Assembly: GCA_021821225.1 (NCBI GenBank)
Contig: JAKACR010000029.1
Span: forward strand, 1-17,436
Direction of reading: 5' to 3'
DNA length: 17,436 nt
From: Bacillota bacterium
GTDB taxonomy: Bacteria > Bacillota > Bacilli > Alicyclobacillales > SLC66
Shown here: positions 1 to 7,461 of the stretch, in pieces
Position numbering within the stretch: the first letter of the stretch is position 1
Layout: each line of letters begins with the position of its first letter
Made by a program: the position numbers and the translations under genes
Notes under the pieces: generated by a model
Seen by the model: only the letters and a program-made list of their open reading frames with translations
The model's database searches: none
Told to the model about the DNA's origin: nothing

Positions 1-2
1 TG

Positions 3-395
3 CAGTACACCGACTACAAAGCGCTTCGCGCCGGAAAGCTCGTGGTCAAAGTACCGTTTGCGTACAGTTCACAGGAGTGCGCCGCTTGCGGCGACACTCA
101 TTCGGACAATCGGCCGACACAGGCCGAATTTGTCTGCCGCCGCTATGGACATACGGACAACGCGGATCACAACGCAGCCGTCGTCATCGCCCGTCGAGGT
201 GTAACCAAGATCCTGTCAGGCGTTCCGCTGACAAAAGCAAAGAAGACCGTTCGTATGCGAAAGACGGTAGGGCCGGAACGGTCCGAACCTGTGCAATCCG
301 CATTGCCTATCGTCACCATCCGCGATTCCTTGCTCATGTGTCCGCATGACGCTCTGGAGGACCAGGGCGTGGCGGCCGCTCTCAGCGCCCCGTGA
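3..395 (+). CDS. tnpB: C-terminal fragment of IS605-family TnpB/OrfB, probably decayed
   Basis: The open frame enters from the left edge, so only the last 130 residues are visible. They match the end of TnpB, the RNA-guided nuclease of IS200/IS605 elements: a Ser-Ser-Gln-Glu-Cys-x2-Cys-Gly zinc-ribbon half, then Cys-Arg-Arg-Tyr-Gly, then Ala-Asp-His-Asn-Ala-Ala, which carries the last RuvC aspartate. In intact TnpB the second half is CxxCG, so the fourth zinc ligand is replaced by Tyr (codon tat, one base from tgt). The tail after the RuvC motif contains the basic run and PERSEP stretch typical of family ends, but then continues about 30 residues into sequence that does not look like TnpB and overlaps the 3' end of rnz by 14 bp. 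The missing ligand and the read-through tail suggest decay. No right-end hairpin could be fixed with confidence. The family is clear; activity is doubtful. Confidence 0.75.
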   Translation, partial: QYTDYKALRAGKLVVKVPFAYSSQECAACGDTHSDNRPTQAEFVCRRYGHTDNADHNAAVVIARRGVTKILSGVPLTKAKKTVRMRKTVGPERSEPVQSALPIVTIRDSLLMCPHDALEDQGVAAALSAP

Positions 396-1467
396 CGCGC
401 CAGCTCCAGTGATCGCGGGCGAGCAGAGTGTTCGGGAAAATTTCCCGCGCGTCGGCGAGGAGTTCTTCTTCGCCCTGCGCGCCCTGGTAGCGCGGGCTGA
501 CATGGGTGAGAATCAGCGTGCCGGCGCCAGCCTTTTCCGCCGTGCGTGCGGCGTCCGCGGCGGTCGAATGGCGGCGCGCGCCGGCCAGTTCAGCGTGCGC
601 GCGGGAGAAGGTGGCTTCGTGCACCAGCGCGTCCGCGTCGGCCGCCAGCGACACGGAGGCTGCGCAGGGCGTCGTGTCGCCCAGGATGACCACCTTGCGT
701 CCTGGAACCGCCGCCTCGGTGAAGTCTTCTCCGCGCAGGACGCGACCGTCCGGCAGCGTGACCGTCTCGCCGCGCTTGAGCTTGCCGTAGAGCGGTCCGG
801 CCGGAACACCCTGGTCCCGCGCCCGTTCCAGGCGAAAGCGCCCTGGCTTGTCCCGTTCCTTTATCGCGTATCCGAGCGACGTGACGCCGTGGCGCAACGG
901 CGCGTAACGGACGCAGACATCGTCGTCCTCCAGCGCGGCCGGCCACTCGATCGCACGTTCGGACGCCGGTTCCGCCTGAGAGGCCGCCTTCCCATCGCCT
1001 ATCCCGTCATCCATCCCGCCGGACGCCGGCACCGGGGGCGTTGCGGCCATGCGCGGGGGTTCCGGTGGCGTCCGCGGTGACGGCGCGCTTCCTGTCGCCG
1101 GAACGGCCAGCTCAGCAATGCGCAGGTCGTAGCCGAGCCGTGTCGACGACGCGTCAAGACAGGCGCGCAGGTACGCGGCGATGCCGACCGGGCCGAGCAC
1201 GGTCAGAGGGCGGTCTTCTCCGCCTTGCAGCGAACGGGTGGAGAGCAAACCGGGCAGGCCGAACAGATGGTCGCCGTGCAGGTGCGTGATGAAAATATGC
1301 GTGATCTGCGCCGTGCTAAACGGCGCGCGCAAAATCTGGTGTTGTGTTCCTTCGCCGCAGTCAAACAGCCATATGGCTCTGCCCTGGTCAAAGCGCAGGG
1401 CGACCGACGAAACGTTGCGTTCCCGCGCGGGAGCGCCCGCCGCGGTGCCGAGAAAGTAGAGTTCCAT
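382..1467 (-). CDS. rnz: Ribonuclease Z (tRNA 3'-processing endonuclease)
   Basis: RNase Z is a cytoplasmic zinc metallo-beta-lactamase-fold endonuclease that removes 3' trailers from CCA-less tRNA precursors. The 361-residue protein opens with MELYFLGTAAG and carries the HxHxDH motif (His62, His64, Asp66, His67), the downstream His193 region (LRHG), Asp264 (LGDT), HEATF at 283-287 and the C-terminal LTHVSPRY with His322, all in the order of Bacillus RNase Z. It is about 50 residues longer than the roughly 307-residue Bacillus enzyme. The extra part is a Pro/Ala/Gly-rich stretch at about residues 122-172, between the substrate arm region and the His193 segment. The ATG at 1467 follows a GGAAG site and lies 24 bp after the lgt stop, so the two are co-transcribed. 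The gene converges on the TnpB fragment. Confidence 0.93.
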   Translation of the reverse strand: MELYFLGTAAGAPARERNVSSVALRFDQGRAIWLFDCGEGTQHQILRAPFSTAQITHIFITHLHGDHLFGLPGLLSTRSLQGGEDRPLTVLGPVGIAAYLRACLDASSTRLGYDLRIAELAVPATGSAPSPRTPPEPPRMAATPPVPASGGMDDGIGDGKAASQAEPASERAIEWPAALEDDDVCVRYAPLRHGVTSLGYAIKERDKPGRFRLERARDQGVPAGPLYGKLKRGETVTLPDGRVLRGEDFTEAAVPGRKVVILGDTTPCAASVSLAADADALVHEATFSRAHAELAGARRHSTAADAARTAEKAGAGTLILTHVSPRYQGAQGEEELLADAREIFPNTLLARDHWSWRVTGR

Positions 1468-1491
1468 GTCACTTCGCTTCTTCCGCTATAA

Positions 1492-2295
1492 TCACTGTTC
1501 TGCTATCAATGGGGACGGACCGTGCTTTTTCCAGTAGTTTGCGAGAACGGGCAGGAGAATGAGCGAGAGGAGCACGACCGGAACGGCGGTCCACTGCGCC
1601 GCGTCCCAATGGAAGAGAAAACGGGGGCTGTCGCCGCGCAACATTTCCATAAGAAACCGTTCAATATTATATAATATTTGGCTAAAGAGAAAAATCCATC
1701 CCAAGGGCCAACGGCGCTGCTTGATGATGAGCAGCAGGGCAAAGAGAATGACGTCTCCCTGACCCTCCCACACCTCGGCCGGCCAGAGCGGTTGGTTGCC
1801 GTAGGTGGCGTTGGCCAGCGTGCCGACTGGGTAAAGCAGGCCAAAGTGACCTCCGGTCGGCGAACCGAAGGCGTCGCCGTTCATCAGGTTGGCGTCGCGG
1901 CCGATACTCTGTCCAAGCAGAATGCCCGGCGCGCAGAGATCCGCCAGTTCCCAGAAACGAAGTTTCTTTCGCCGCACGTAGATCCACGCGGTGATAAGCG
2001 CTCCGGCGATGCCGCCCTGTATGGAGAGGCCGCCGTTCCAGATGGCGATGATCTGTCCGGGATGCTGGCTGTAATACTGCCAGTCGAAAAAAAATACCTG
2101 CCAAAAGCGGGATCCGATGAGTCCGCCCAAAAACAGCAGTGGGCCGAGGGTCATCAGATGGTCGACGAGATGGGCCTTGCCCTCCACCCTGGCAAGAAAG
2201 ACGGTGACGCCAAGGCCGAGCAGGAAGGCGAGCAGGAACAGGATACTGTACGAGCGCACAGGAAACGAGCCGATCCAAAACCAGTACTGGTGCAT
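1492..2295 (-). CDS. lgt: Prolipoprotein diacylglyceryl transferase
   Basis: Lgt moves diacylglycerol from phosphatidylglycerol to the lipobox cysteine of prolipoproteins in the cytoplasmic membrane, the first step of lipoprotein maturation. The 267 residues show several hydrophobic segments (about 16-36, 48-66, 90-108, 182-192, 198-210, 237-254). Family motifs are IWNGGLSIQGG at 85-95, the Lgt signature at 132-144 (GRDANLMNGDAFG, with the essential Arg and Asn as R133 and N136), HFGLLYPVGT at 150-159 and the conserved YNIERF at 209-214. The position that is usually Glu in the signature is Asp141. The ATG is preceded by a full AAAGGAGG site. It is the first gene of a two-gene operon with rnz. 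Confidence 0.95.
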   Translation of the reverse strand: MHQYWFWIGSFPVRSYSILFLLAFLLGLGVTVFLARVEGKAHLVDHLMTLGPLLFLGGLIGSRFWQVFFFDWQYYSQHPGQIIAIWNGGLSIQGGIAGALITAWIYVRRKKLRFWELADLCAPGILLGQSIGRDANLMNGDAFGSPTGGHFGLLYPVGTLANATYGNQPLWPAEVWEGQGDVILFALLLIIKQRRWPLGWIFLFSQILYNIERFLMEMLRGDSPRFLFHWDAAQWTAVPVVLLSLILLPVLANYWKKHGPSPLIAEQ

Positions 2296-2332
2296 AGATC
2301 CTCCTTTGCTTCATCGGTCCGCAATGGGGTCT

Positions 2333-2341
2333 ATTGTACCA
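2333..2341 (-). promoter_or_regulatory. Extended -10 SigA promoter for lgt-rnz
   Basis: On the minus strand the sequence reads TGG-TACAAT, an extended -10 element (TGn plus five of six -10 bases). No -35 hexamer stands at 16-18 bp; the nearest TTG-type hexamer, TTGCGA, is 20 bp upstream. It lies about 38 bp before the lgt start, a sensible leader. Assigned by pattern only. Confidence 0.5.
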
Positions 2342-2548
2342 GATTTTCGGCGTCTCCGTCGCAAGGCGGATACGCGGCAAGACGCGGGACGGTGGGAATG
2401 AAGCGCGATATCCTGTACGATCATTTCAGCGGGGGAACGCTGTTGATCCGTTCAGAGGGCGATCGCCGTAGGTTCGTCGAGTGACCGGACGGAGGCGGCG
2501 AGCGGGAACTCGCGCACAGGAACAGGAAGTCGGGTGGAGGGTTCACGG

Positions 2549-3595
2549 ATGAAAAGGGTGATTGCTCTGGCCATCATGGCGGTAGGCGCGCTGGTTTTCC
2601 TGGCGGCAATCGGCGCCCTGCCGCACCGGGTGGGTTACTATGTGGATACGTACTGGCCGCTTCTCCTGATCGGCTGGGGACTGGAGGGGGCGTGGAACCG
2701 GCTGCGCGGCAGGCGGTCCGGCGTGCTGTGGCCCGTGTTGGCTCTGGCGGCGGGTGTATTTTTCCAAATGCGCAACCTGCATCTCTTTTTGGGTGCGGGA
2801 ACGATCAGCCCTTGGGGCGTGGCGCTGGGCGTGCTGTTGATTTACATCGGCTTTGCTGCGGCGGGCGGGTCCCGCTGGAAGAGGAGACCAAGCGTATCGT
2901 TTGAGGTGGATTGGGGACAGCGACGCGGTGGCCGACGCCAACGGCGGGAACAGGGCTGGAGGGATGGGCAGGGCCGGGAGGCGGGCGATCCGTCGGTCGA
3001 TGACGAAAGCGGCGATCCTGGCGGCGGATGGTACACCGGGCAGCAAGCTGGGCGGCGCGCGGACTGGAGGCGCAAGGGATGCGGCGGGTGGAGCTCCTTT
3101 GGTGCGGGGAATGCGATCAATAACAGGCGTCTGGCGGGCGAAGTGCGCTACGGCGACCGGGCGTGGCACCTGCATCCGCTGGACATCGGCATGCTGGCCG
3201 GCGAGGTGCGATTGAATCTGGCCACAGCGACGATCCCGACGGGGGAGACGCCGATTGACATCCATCTGTTGGCAGGCGAGGTGCGCGTGCAGGTGCCGGA
3301 GGACCTGGCGGTGCAGGTGGATGTGCGGGTGCCTGTCGGGGAGTGGTCCGTCTTTGAGCAGAACGAGTCGGGGGTGGGGATGCCGGGTTATCAATATCTT
3401 GATGCGGGGTACGGCTCGGCGGCGCAGAAGGTGCGGCTGCAGATCCACGTGAAGGCCGGGGAAGTGGTCGTGGCGCGCGTGTCCGGCGACAAGACCGCGG
3501 ACTTCGACGGCGGCGCCGACAGCGCAAATGACGCGGGCGGGGTAGACGGAGCGTTTTCCGGCGCGGATCCGTCCGACCCAACCCATGCGGGGTGA
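2549..3595 (+). CDS. liaF: LiaF/VraT-like membrane regulator of envelope stress signalling
   Basis: LiaF-type proteins sit in the membrane and hold the LiaS kinase in check until cell-wall antibiotics or envelope damage appear. The protein has about 348 residues. Four N-terminal hydrophobic segments (about 4-24, 33-46, 56-72 and 83-103) are followed by an Arg/Gly/Asp-rich hydrophilic linker (about 110-185), then a beta-rich C-terminal domain resembling the LiaF C-terminal/DUF2154 fold. That domain repeats a motif: LAGEVR three times and a fourth degenerate AGEVVV. I chose ATG 2549 because GGAGG ends 8 bp upstream; the in-frame GTG at 2534 has a poorer site. The stop codon overlaps the kinase start, so liaF-liaS-liaR are translated together. 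The family assignment rests on the domain layout and the neighbours; the linker is unusually long and charged. Confidence 0.8.
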   Translation: MKRVIALAIMAVGALVFLAAIGALPHRVGYYVDTYWPLLLIGWGLEGAWNRLRGRRSGVLWPVLALAAGVFFQMRNLHLFLGAGTISPWGVALGVLLIYIGFAAAGGSRWKRRPSVSFEVDWGQRRGGRRQRREQGWRDGQGREAGDPSVDDESGDPGGGWYTGQQAGRRADWRRKGCGGWSSFGAGNAINNRRLAGEVRYGDRAWHLHPLDIGMLAGEVRLNLATATIPTGETPIDIHLLAGEVRVQVPEDLAVQVDVRVPVGEWSVFEQNESGVGMPGYQYLDAGYGSAAQKVRLQIHVKAGEVVVARVSGDKTADFDGGADSANDAGGVDGAFSGADPSDPTHAG

Positions 3596-4713
3596 TGCCA
3601 GTGCGGACGCGCAATCTTTCAAGGGCGCTCATGCGGTCGCACATCCTGGCGGGATTGGCTTCATTCGCGGCAACGGCGGTCGCGCTGCTGTTCGCGTTGG
3701 AGGCCGGGTTCGGCGGCGTGCCGACTGTCGGCGGAGTTTCGCGGACCGCGCCGGGGCGCGCCGCGCTCGAACTGGGCGGCGCGCTTGTCCTGACCGCGCT
3801 TTTGACGGTCGCGTTGTCACTGTACTTCTGGTACACGGGGACGCGCGCCGTGCGGATGAAACTGGCGAATCTGGCGGACGGCAGCGCGCTGTTCGCCGCG
3901 GGCAAGCTCGCGCATCGCATCCCGGTGGATGGCGACGACGACATCGCCGTCACGGCCGACCGGCTCAACGCCATGGCGCAGCGCCTGCAGGCGCAGGTGC
4001 GGTCTTTGCAGGAACTGGCGGAGCAGAATCTGGAGTTGCGGAAAAAGGCGGAACTGTCCGCCGTGCTGAAGGAGCGCGAGCGCGTGCGCCGGGAGTTGCA
4101 CGACCGCGTGAGCCAGGACCTGTTCGGGCTGGCGATGCTCTGTCGCGCGGCCGACGCGCAAAAGGACGACAATAGTGCGGCCGCGCTGGCCCTGCTGCCG
4201 GAAATGGCGCAGCTTTCTAAACGAACGCAGAGCGCCATGCGCGCGCTGCTGCTGGAATTGCGCCCCGCGGAGCTGGCGCAGCGGGAGATAACGGAGGCGC
4301 TGGCCGGCCTGGCGCACGAATTGTCAGAGCGCACCGGCGTTGCGGTCCACTTTTTGACGCAGGGACTGGACAAAGACGGTGCGGGGAGACGATTGGCGCC
4401 AAGCATGGAGGATGCGCTGTATCTGATCGCTCAGGAGGCGGTGGCCAACGCGCTGCGCCACGGCAAGCCGACCAGAGTCGACGTGCTGCTTTTCGCTGAA
4501 CGCGAGCGGGTCGTGTTGCGCGTGCGCGATGACGGAGCGGGCATGAAGACGGATGAACATGAGGCGGCCGGCGCAATGTCGGTGGGGCTGCGCTCGATGC
4601 GCGAACGCGCGGAATCCCTGGGCGGTTCCTGCGAGATCGCGAACCGTCCGTCTGGAGGCGTGGAACTGGCGGTGATCGTGCCGCTGGTCGGGGGAGGGGG
4701 CAATAGATCGTGA
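3595..4713 (+). CDS. liaS: LiaS/VraS-like sensor histidine kinase
   Basis: This is a membrane histidine kinase of the HisKA_3 (NarX/DegS-like) class, expected to autophosphorylate and then phosphorylate the LiaR-like regulator downstream. It has 372 residues from ATG 3595; GTG 3592 would add one. Two hydrophobic helices (about 17-36 and 58-80) enclose a short extracytoplasmic loop, as in intramembrane-sensing kinases. A HAMP-like segment follows (about 81-135), then a coiled linker, the phospho-acceptor His169 in RRELHDRVSQDLFG, and a HATPase_c domain with Asn285 (AQEAVANALRHG), the RDDGAGM box at 311-317 and GLRSMRERAESLGG at 331-344. The start overlaps the liaF stop (TGATG) and the gene's own stop overlaps the liaR start, so translation is coupled on both sides. 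All catalytic boxes are intact. Confidence 0.9.
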   Translation: MPVRTRNLSRALMRSHILAGLASFAATAVALLFALEAGFGGVPTVGGVSRTAPGRAALELGGALVLTALLTVALSLYFWYTGTRAVRMKLANLADGSALFAAGKLAHRIPVDGDDDIAVTADRLNAMAQRLQAQVRSLQELAEQNLELRKKAELSAVLKERERVRRELHDRVSQDLFGLAMLCRAADAQKDDNSAAALALLPEMAQLSKRTQSAMRALLLELRPAELAQREITEALAGLAHELSERTGVAVHFLTQGLDKDGAGRRLAPSMEDALYLIAQEAVANALRHGKPTRVDVLLFAERERVVLRVRDDGAGMKTDEHEAAGAMSVGLRSMRERAESLGGSCEIANRPSGGVELAVIVPLVGGGGNRS

Positions 4714-5363
4714 GTGGACCGGGCAAACGCATTCGCGTACTGATTGTCGATGATCACGAGGTGGTGCGCAGGGGACTTGCGGCGGTGCTCGCGCTGTGGG
4801 AGGAGGTGGAACTGGTCGGCGAAGCGCGGGACGGCGGACAGGCCGTGGCGGCGTACGGCGAATGGAAGCCGGATGTCGTGCTGCTCGATTTGCAGATGGA
4901 GCCGGTCGACGGAATTGAAGCACTGCGCCGGATCCGGGAGAGCGACCCGGCGGCGCGGGTGATCGCGCTGACCAGTTTTGTGGATGCGCAGCACGTCCTT
5001 CCGGCGGTGGAGGCGGGCGCGGCGGGATACCTTCTGAAGACGGCCGATCCGGACGAGATTGTGGCGGCTATCCGGGCGGTGGCGTCCGGGCGGTCGATGT
5101 TTGACCAGGGCGTCATGGAAGCGCTGGCGCACGGCGTGCAAAGACGAGCGGTGACGGCCCAGTTGACGGAGCGCGAGCGCGAAGTGCTGCGACAGGTGGC
5201 GGAGGGAAAGAGCAACCAGCAGATTGCCGAGGCGCTTTTTATCGGCGTGAAGACAGTGAAGACGCACATCAGCAGTATTTTTGCGAAAATCGACGTACAG
5301 GACCGGACGCAGGCGGCTGTCTATGCGCTGCGCCACGGGCTGGCGGATGACGTGAAAGATTAA
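4710..5363 (+). CDS. liaR: LiaR/VraR-like response regulator (NarL/LuxR family)
   Basis: This DNA-binding response regulator is the partner of the kinase just upstream. In the 217 residues, the receiver domain shows the acidic pair at 14-15 (VDDH), phospho-acceptor Asp60 (VVLLDLQM), Thr88 (ALTSF) and Lys110 (LLK). A LuxR-type helix-turn-helix fills about 150-210, with LTEREREVL, NQQIAEAL and VKTVKTHISSIFAKI. The GTG start forms a GTGA overlap with the liaS stop and follows a long GGGGGAGGGGG site. In related Bacillales the regulon is cell-wall stress genes; here the targets cannot be seen. The 44 bp after the stop hold no clear terminator. Confidence 0.92.
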   Translation: MSGPGKRIRVLIVDDHEVVRRGLAAVLALWEEVELVGEARDGGQAVAAYGEWKPDVVLLDLQMEPVDGIEALRRIRESDPAARVIALTSFVDAQHVLPAVEAGAAGYLLKTADPDEIVAAIRAVASGRSMFDQGVMEALAHGVQRRAVTAQLTEREREVLRQVAEGKSNQQIAEALFIGVKTVKTHISSIFAKIDVQDRTQAAVYALRHGLADDVKD

Positions 5364-5407
5364 AGCCGCGCGTAAAGCCGCGCCGGACGATAAAATGAGC
5401 GCCGGAT

Positions 5408-5436
5408 TTGGAATGGGCCTTGCCAAGGCGTATAAT
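5408..5436 (+). promoter_or_regulatory. SigA promoter for citrate synthase
   Basis: TTGGAA at 5408-5413 and a perfect TATAAT at 5431-5436 are separated by 17 bp. Transcription would begin near 5443, about 40 bp before the citrate synthase ATG. This makes the gene independent of the liaFSR operon. No operator is evident. Confidence 0.75.
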
Positions 5437-5483
5437 GAATGGCATCACTTGGTCGAAGTTCGTGTACAGGGGGAGTCTTATCG

Positions 5484-6635
5484 ATGTCCGAGACGCAGTT
5501 TTCCGCCGGGTTGGAAGATGTGGTGGCCGTTTCTTCGGAGATCTGTTTCATCGACGGCGACGAAGGGCGCCTGGTATATCGTGGATACGACATCCATGAT
5601 CTGATCCGGGGCGGCGGCAACTTTGAAGAGGTTGTATACCTGTTGTGGAACGGCGAATTGCCGACTGCCGAGCAGTTGAAAGCGTTTGATGGAGAATTGA
5701 AGGCGCAGCGTCCGCTGACGGACATGGCTACAAAGGCGCTACATACGTTGCCGCGCGACGGGAACGCCATGGAGATGCTGCGCACGCTTGTCTCGGTGGC
5801 GGGTCTGTGGGATGGCGAGGACGCGGACCATTCCTACGCGGCGAGCGTGCGAAAGGCCGCGCGCCTGGTGGCGAAGCTGCCGACGATGGTGGCGACGATC
5901 GAGCATTACAAAGAGGGGCGCGACCCCATCGCACCGCGTGCGGATCTGGGACACGCGGCAAATTTTCTTTATATGCTGACCGGCGTGGAGCCCGATGCGG
6001 ATGTGGCGCGCGCGTTTGACACCGCGCTGATCCTGCACGCCGACCATGAGCTGAACGCGTCCACGTTTTCGGCGCGCGTGACGGCCGCCACACTGTCAGA
6101 CATGTACTCGGCGATCACGTCGGCCGTGGGTACGCTGAAAGGGCCGCTGCACGGCGGTGCGAACGAGCAGGTCATGCTCATGCTCAAAGAGATCGGCGAC
6201 CTGCCCGCGACAGAGCCGTGGATTCGCGATGCCCTGGCGCAGAAACGCCGCATCATGGGGTTCGGCCATCGCGTGTACCACACCGAGGACCCGCGCGCCA
6301 CGCACCTGCGGCGGATGTCGGAGGAGATGGGCAAGCGTTCGGGAGAAGTGAAGTGGTATCAGATGTCGCAGGTGATCGAGCGGGTTGTCAAAGAACTCAA
6401 GGGCTTGAATCCCAATGTGGACTTTTATTCGGCGTCAACCTACTATACGATGGGAATTCCCATTCACCTGTTCACGCCGATTTTCGCGGTAAGCCGCATC
6501 TCCGGATGGACGGCGCACGTGCTGGAACAATACCGCAACAACCGGCTGATCCGCCCGCGCGCGGACTACGAAGGAATCAAGCGCCGCACGTACATTCCGC
6601 TCGCGCAGCGCGCAGACCAAAAAGTTACAGAGTAG
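5484..6635 (+). CDS. citZ: Citrate synthase
   Basis: The enzyme condenses acetyl-CoA and oxaloacetate to citrate at the entry of the TCA cycle. The 383-residue length fits the short Gram-positive/archaeal class. Catalytic residues are present: His223 in KGPLHGGANEQ, His262 in MGFGHRVYHTEDPRA and Asp313 in NVDFYSAS. The conserved HADHELNAS at 185-193 and the C-terminal ISGWTAHVLEQYRNNRLIRP at 339-358 are also there. I chose ATG 5484, 9 bp after an AGGGGGAG site; in-frame codons upstream lie inside the promoter region. A 2-methylcitrate synthase has the same fold and residues and cannot be excluded by eye, but no methylcitrate-cycle gene is nearby. citZ is used by analogy with Bacillus. Confidence 0.92.
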   Translation: MSETQFSAGLEDVVAVSSEICFIDGDEGRLVYRGYDIHDLIRGGGNFEEVVYLLWNGELPTAEQLKAFDGELKAQRPLTDMATKALHTLPRDGNAMEMLRTLVSVAGLWDGEDADHSYAASVRKAARLVAKLPTMVATIEHYKEGRDPIAPRADLGHAANFLYMLTGVEPDADVARAFDTALILHADHELNASTFSARVTAATLSDMYSAITSAVGTLKGPLHGGANEQVMLMLKEIGDLPATEPWIRDALAQKRRIMGFGHRVYHTEDPRATHLRRMSEEMGKRSGEVKWYQMSQVIERVVKELKGLNPNVDFYSASTYYTMGIPIHLFTPIFAVSRISGWTAHVLEQYRNNRLIRPRADYEGIKRRTYIPLAQRADQKVTE

Positions 6636-6681
6636 CGAACGGGACAGCGGGCACACTATGACCACGAAGGAGGTGGTCAGC

Positions 6682-6894
6682 GTGGCACAAGGACAACGTT
6701 CCAACACGCTGTTGGTCAAGAATGCGAGCCGTGCACTGGATCAGTTGAAGTACGAGGTGGCTGGCGAACTGGGCATTCAGACTCCGCAGGACGGTTACTG
6801 GGGTACGATGACAACGCGCGACACCGGTACTATCGGAGGGAATATCACTCGCAAACTGGTCGCTCTCGCGGAACAGCAACTGGCCGGCCGATAG
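6682..6894 (+). CDS. Alpha/beta-type small acid-soluble spore protein
   Basis: Alpha/beta SASPs coat the DNA of the dormant spore, give UV and heat resistance, and are degraded by the Gpr protease at germination. The 70 residues show both family blocks: NASRALDQLKYEVAGELG, which contains the Gpr recognition site K-Y-E-V-A-x-E-L, and GYWGTMTTRDTG-(IGG)-NITRKLVALAEQQL. The GTG start at 6682 is preceded by an excellent AAGGAGGTGG site 5 bp upstream; the in-frame ATG at 6658 would place that site inside the coding region. The gene lies 46 bp after citrate synthase. A forespore (SigG) promoter is expected from the family, but I see only a weak match just upstream. A strong terminator follows. Confidence 0.95.
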   Translation: MAQGQRSNTLLVKNASRALDQLKYEVAGELGIQTPQDGYWGTMTTRDTGTIGGNITRKLVALAEQQLAGR

Positions 6895-6913
6895 GCTATG
6901 CAATGATTCTCCC

Positions 6914-6941
6914 GGTTCCCGCCCATGGCGGGAGCCTTTTT
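6914..6941 (+). terminator. Rho-independent terminator after the SASP gene
   Basis: A ten-pair stem (6914-6923 with 6927-6936, one G-T pair) closes a three-base CAT loop and is followed at once by TTTTT. It lies 20 bp after the SASP stop. It is also the landing site of the group IIC intron relic that begins 3 bp further on. Confidence 0.92.
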
Positions 6942-6944
6942 ATT

Positions 6945-7413
6945 GTACGCCCGGCATGGGCGACCTCTATAGGGTGCAAGTCCTGAACGGGGGCTGGCGA
7001 CATACCTGCGGAACGGATACGGCGACTCAATGCCTATTTGATGGGCTGGGTGGCGTACTTCCGGCTCGGGCAGATGAAAGGGCACTGCGAGCGGTTCGAT
7101 GAATGGATTCGCCGACGGTTGCGGATGTGCATCTGGAAACAGTGGAAGCGGGTGCGAACTCGTTACCGTAAACTCCGAGCACTGGGGCAGCCGGAATGGA
7201 TCGTCCACATGACGGCCAATTCCCGACGCGGCCCGTGGTTCATGGCGAGGATGTTGAACCAAGCGATGGACAAGACCTACTTTGAAGCACTGGGTCTGAA
7301 GAGCGTTCAGAAGCGGTATTTGCAACTTCGTGAAGTTTCATGAACCGCCGTATGCGGGACCGCACGTACGGTGGTGTGAGAGGTCGGGGGCTAGGCGCCC
7401 CCTCCTACTCGAT
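6945..7413 (+). mobile_element. Internally deleted group IIC intron (relic)
   Basis: Both ends of a bacterial class C group II intron are recognisable. The 5' end reads GTACGCCCGGCATGGG and then CTATAGGGTGCAAGTCC, closely matching the start of known IIC introns such as that of Oceanobacillus. The 3' end keeps domain V (about 7344-7379; CCGCCGTATGCGG pairing with CCGCACGTACGG, CGC-type triad) and domain VI (GAGAGG and GGGGGC pairing with GCCCCC and CCT-A-CTC). A bulged branch-point A at 7407 lies six bases before the terminal AT at 7412-7413. Only 469 bp remain, against roughly 1.8-2 kb for a complete IIC intron. The deletion took the rest of domain I and most of the reverse-transcriptase gene; the junction falls at about 6990-7011. 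Insertion straight after a terminator is the known IIC habit. Confidence 0.88.
7011..7343 (+). pseudogene. ltrA: C-terminal remnant of the group II intron reverse transcriptase/maturase
   Basis: About 110 residues remain of the intron-encoded protein. They begin with ERIRRLNAYLMGWVAYFRL and continue through the basic maturase segment (DEWIRRRLRMCIWKQWKRVRT), then PEWIVHMTANSRRGPWFMAR and LKSVQKRYLQLREVS. This is the maturase/thumb end typical of class C proteins. The reverse-transcriptase domain is gone and no start codon with a ribosome site precedes the segment; the TTG at 7038 and ATG at 7041 are fortuitous internal codons. The frame runs cleanly to the normal stop just before domain V, so apart from the large deletion the remnant carries no disabling mutation. 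Confidence 0.85.
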
Positions 7414-7461
7414 TTCGGCCGCGGAAAAGTGCAGAACCGAAAAGGGAGATGGTGAACGGTT

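Noticed and set aside
346..1080. Long plus-strand open frame opposite rnz
   Set aside because: It is the antisense shadow of a GC-rich gene; its product has no motifs and rnz on the other strand is certain.
2398..2484. Small ORF of 28 residues between lgt and liaF
   Set aside because: Its GGTGGG lies only one base from the ATG, it has no recognisable features, and it sits in the divergent promoter region.
3117..4406. 429-codon minus-strand frame opposite liaF/liaS
   Set aside because: Ser/Arg/Pro-rich antisense shadow; the kinase boxes on the plus strand are intact.
6629..6658. SigG promoter for the SASP gene
   Set aside because: GAGTA and CACACTA at 17-bp spacing match poorly, and the start would fall almost on the ribosome site.
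7038..7343. Free-standing 101-residue gene in the intron region
   Set aside because: It is the C-terminal maturase remnant; homology begins before the putative start and there is no ribosome site.
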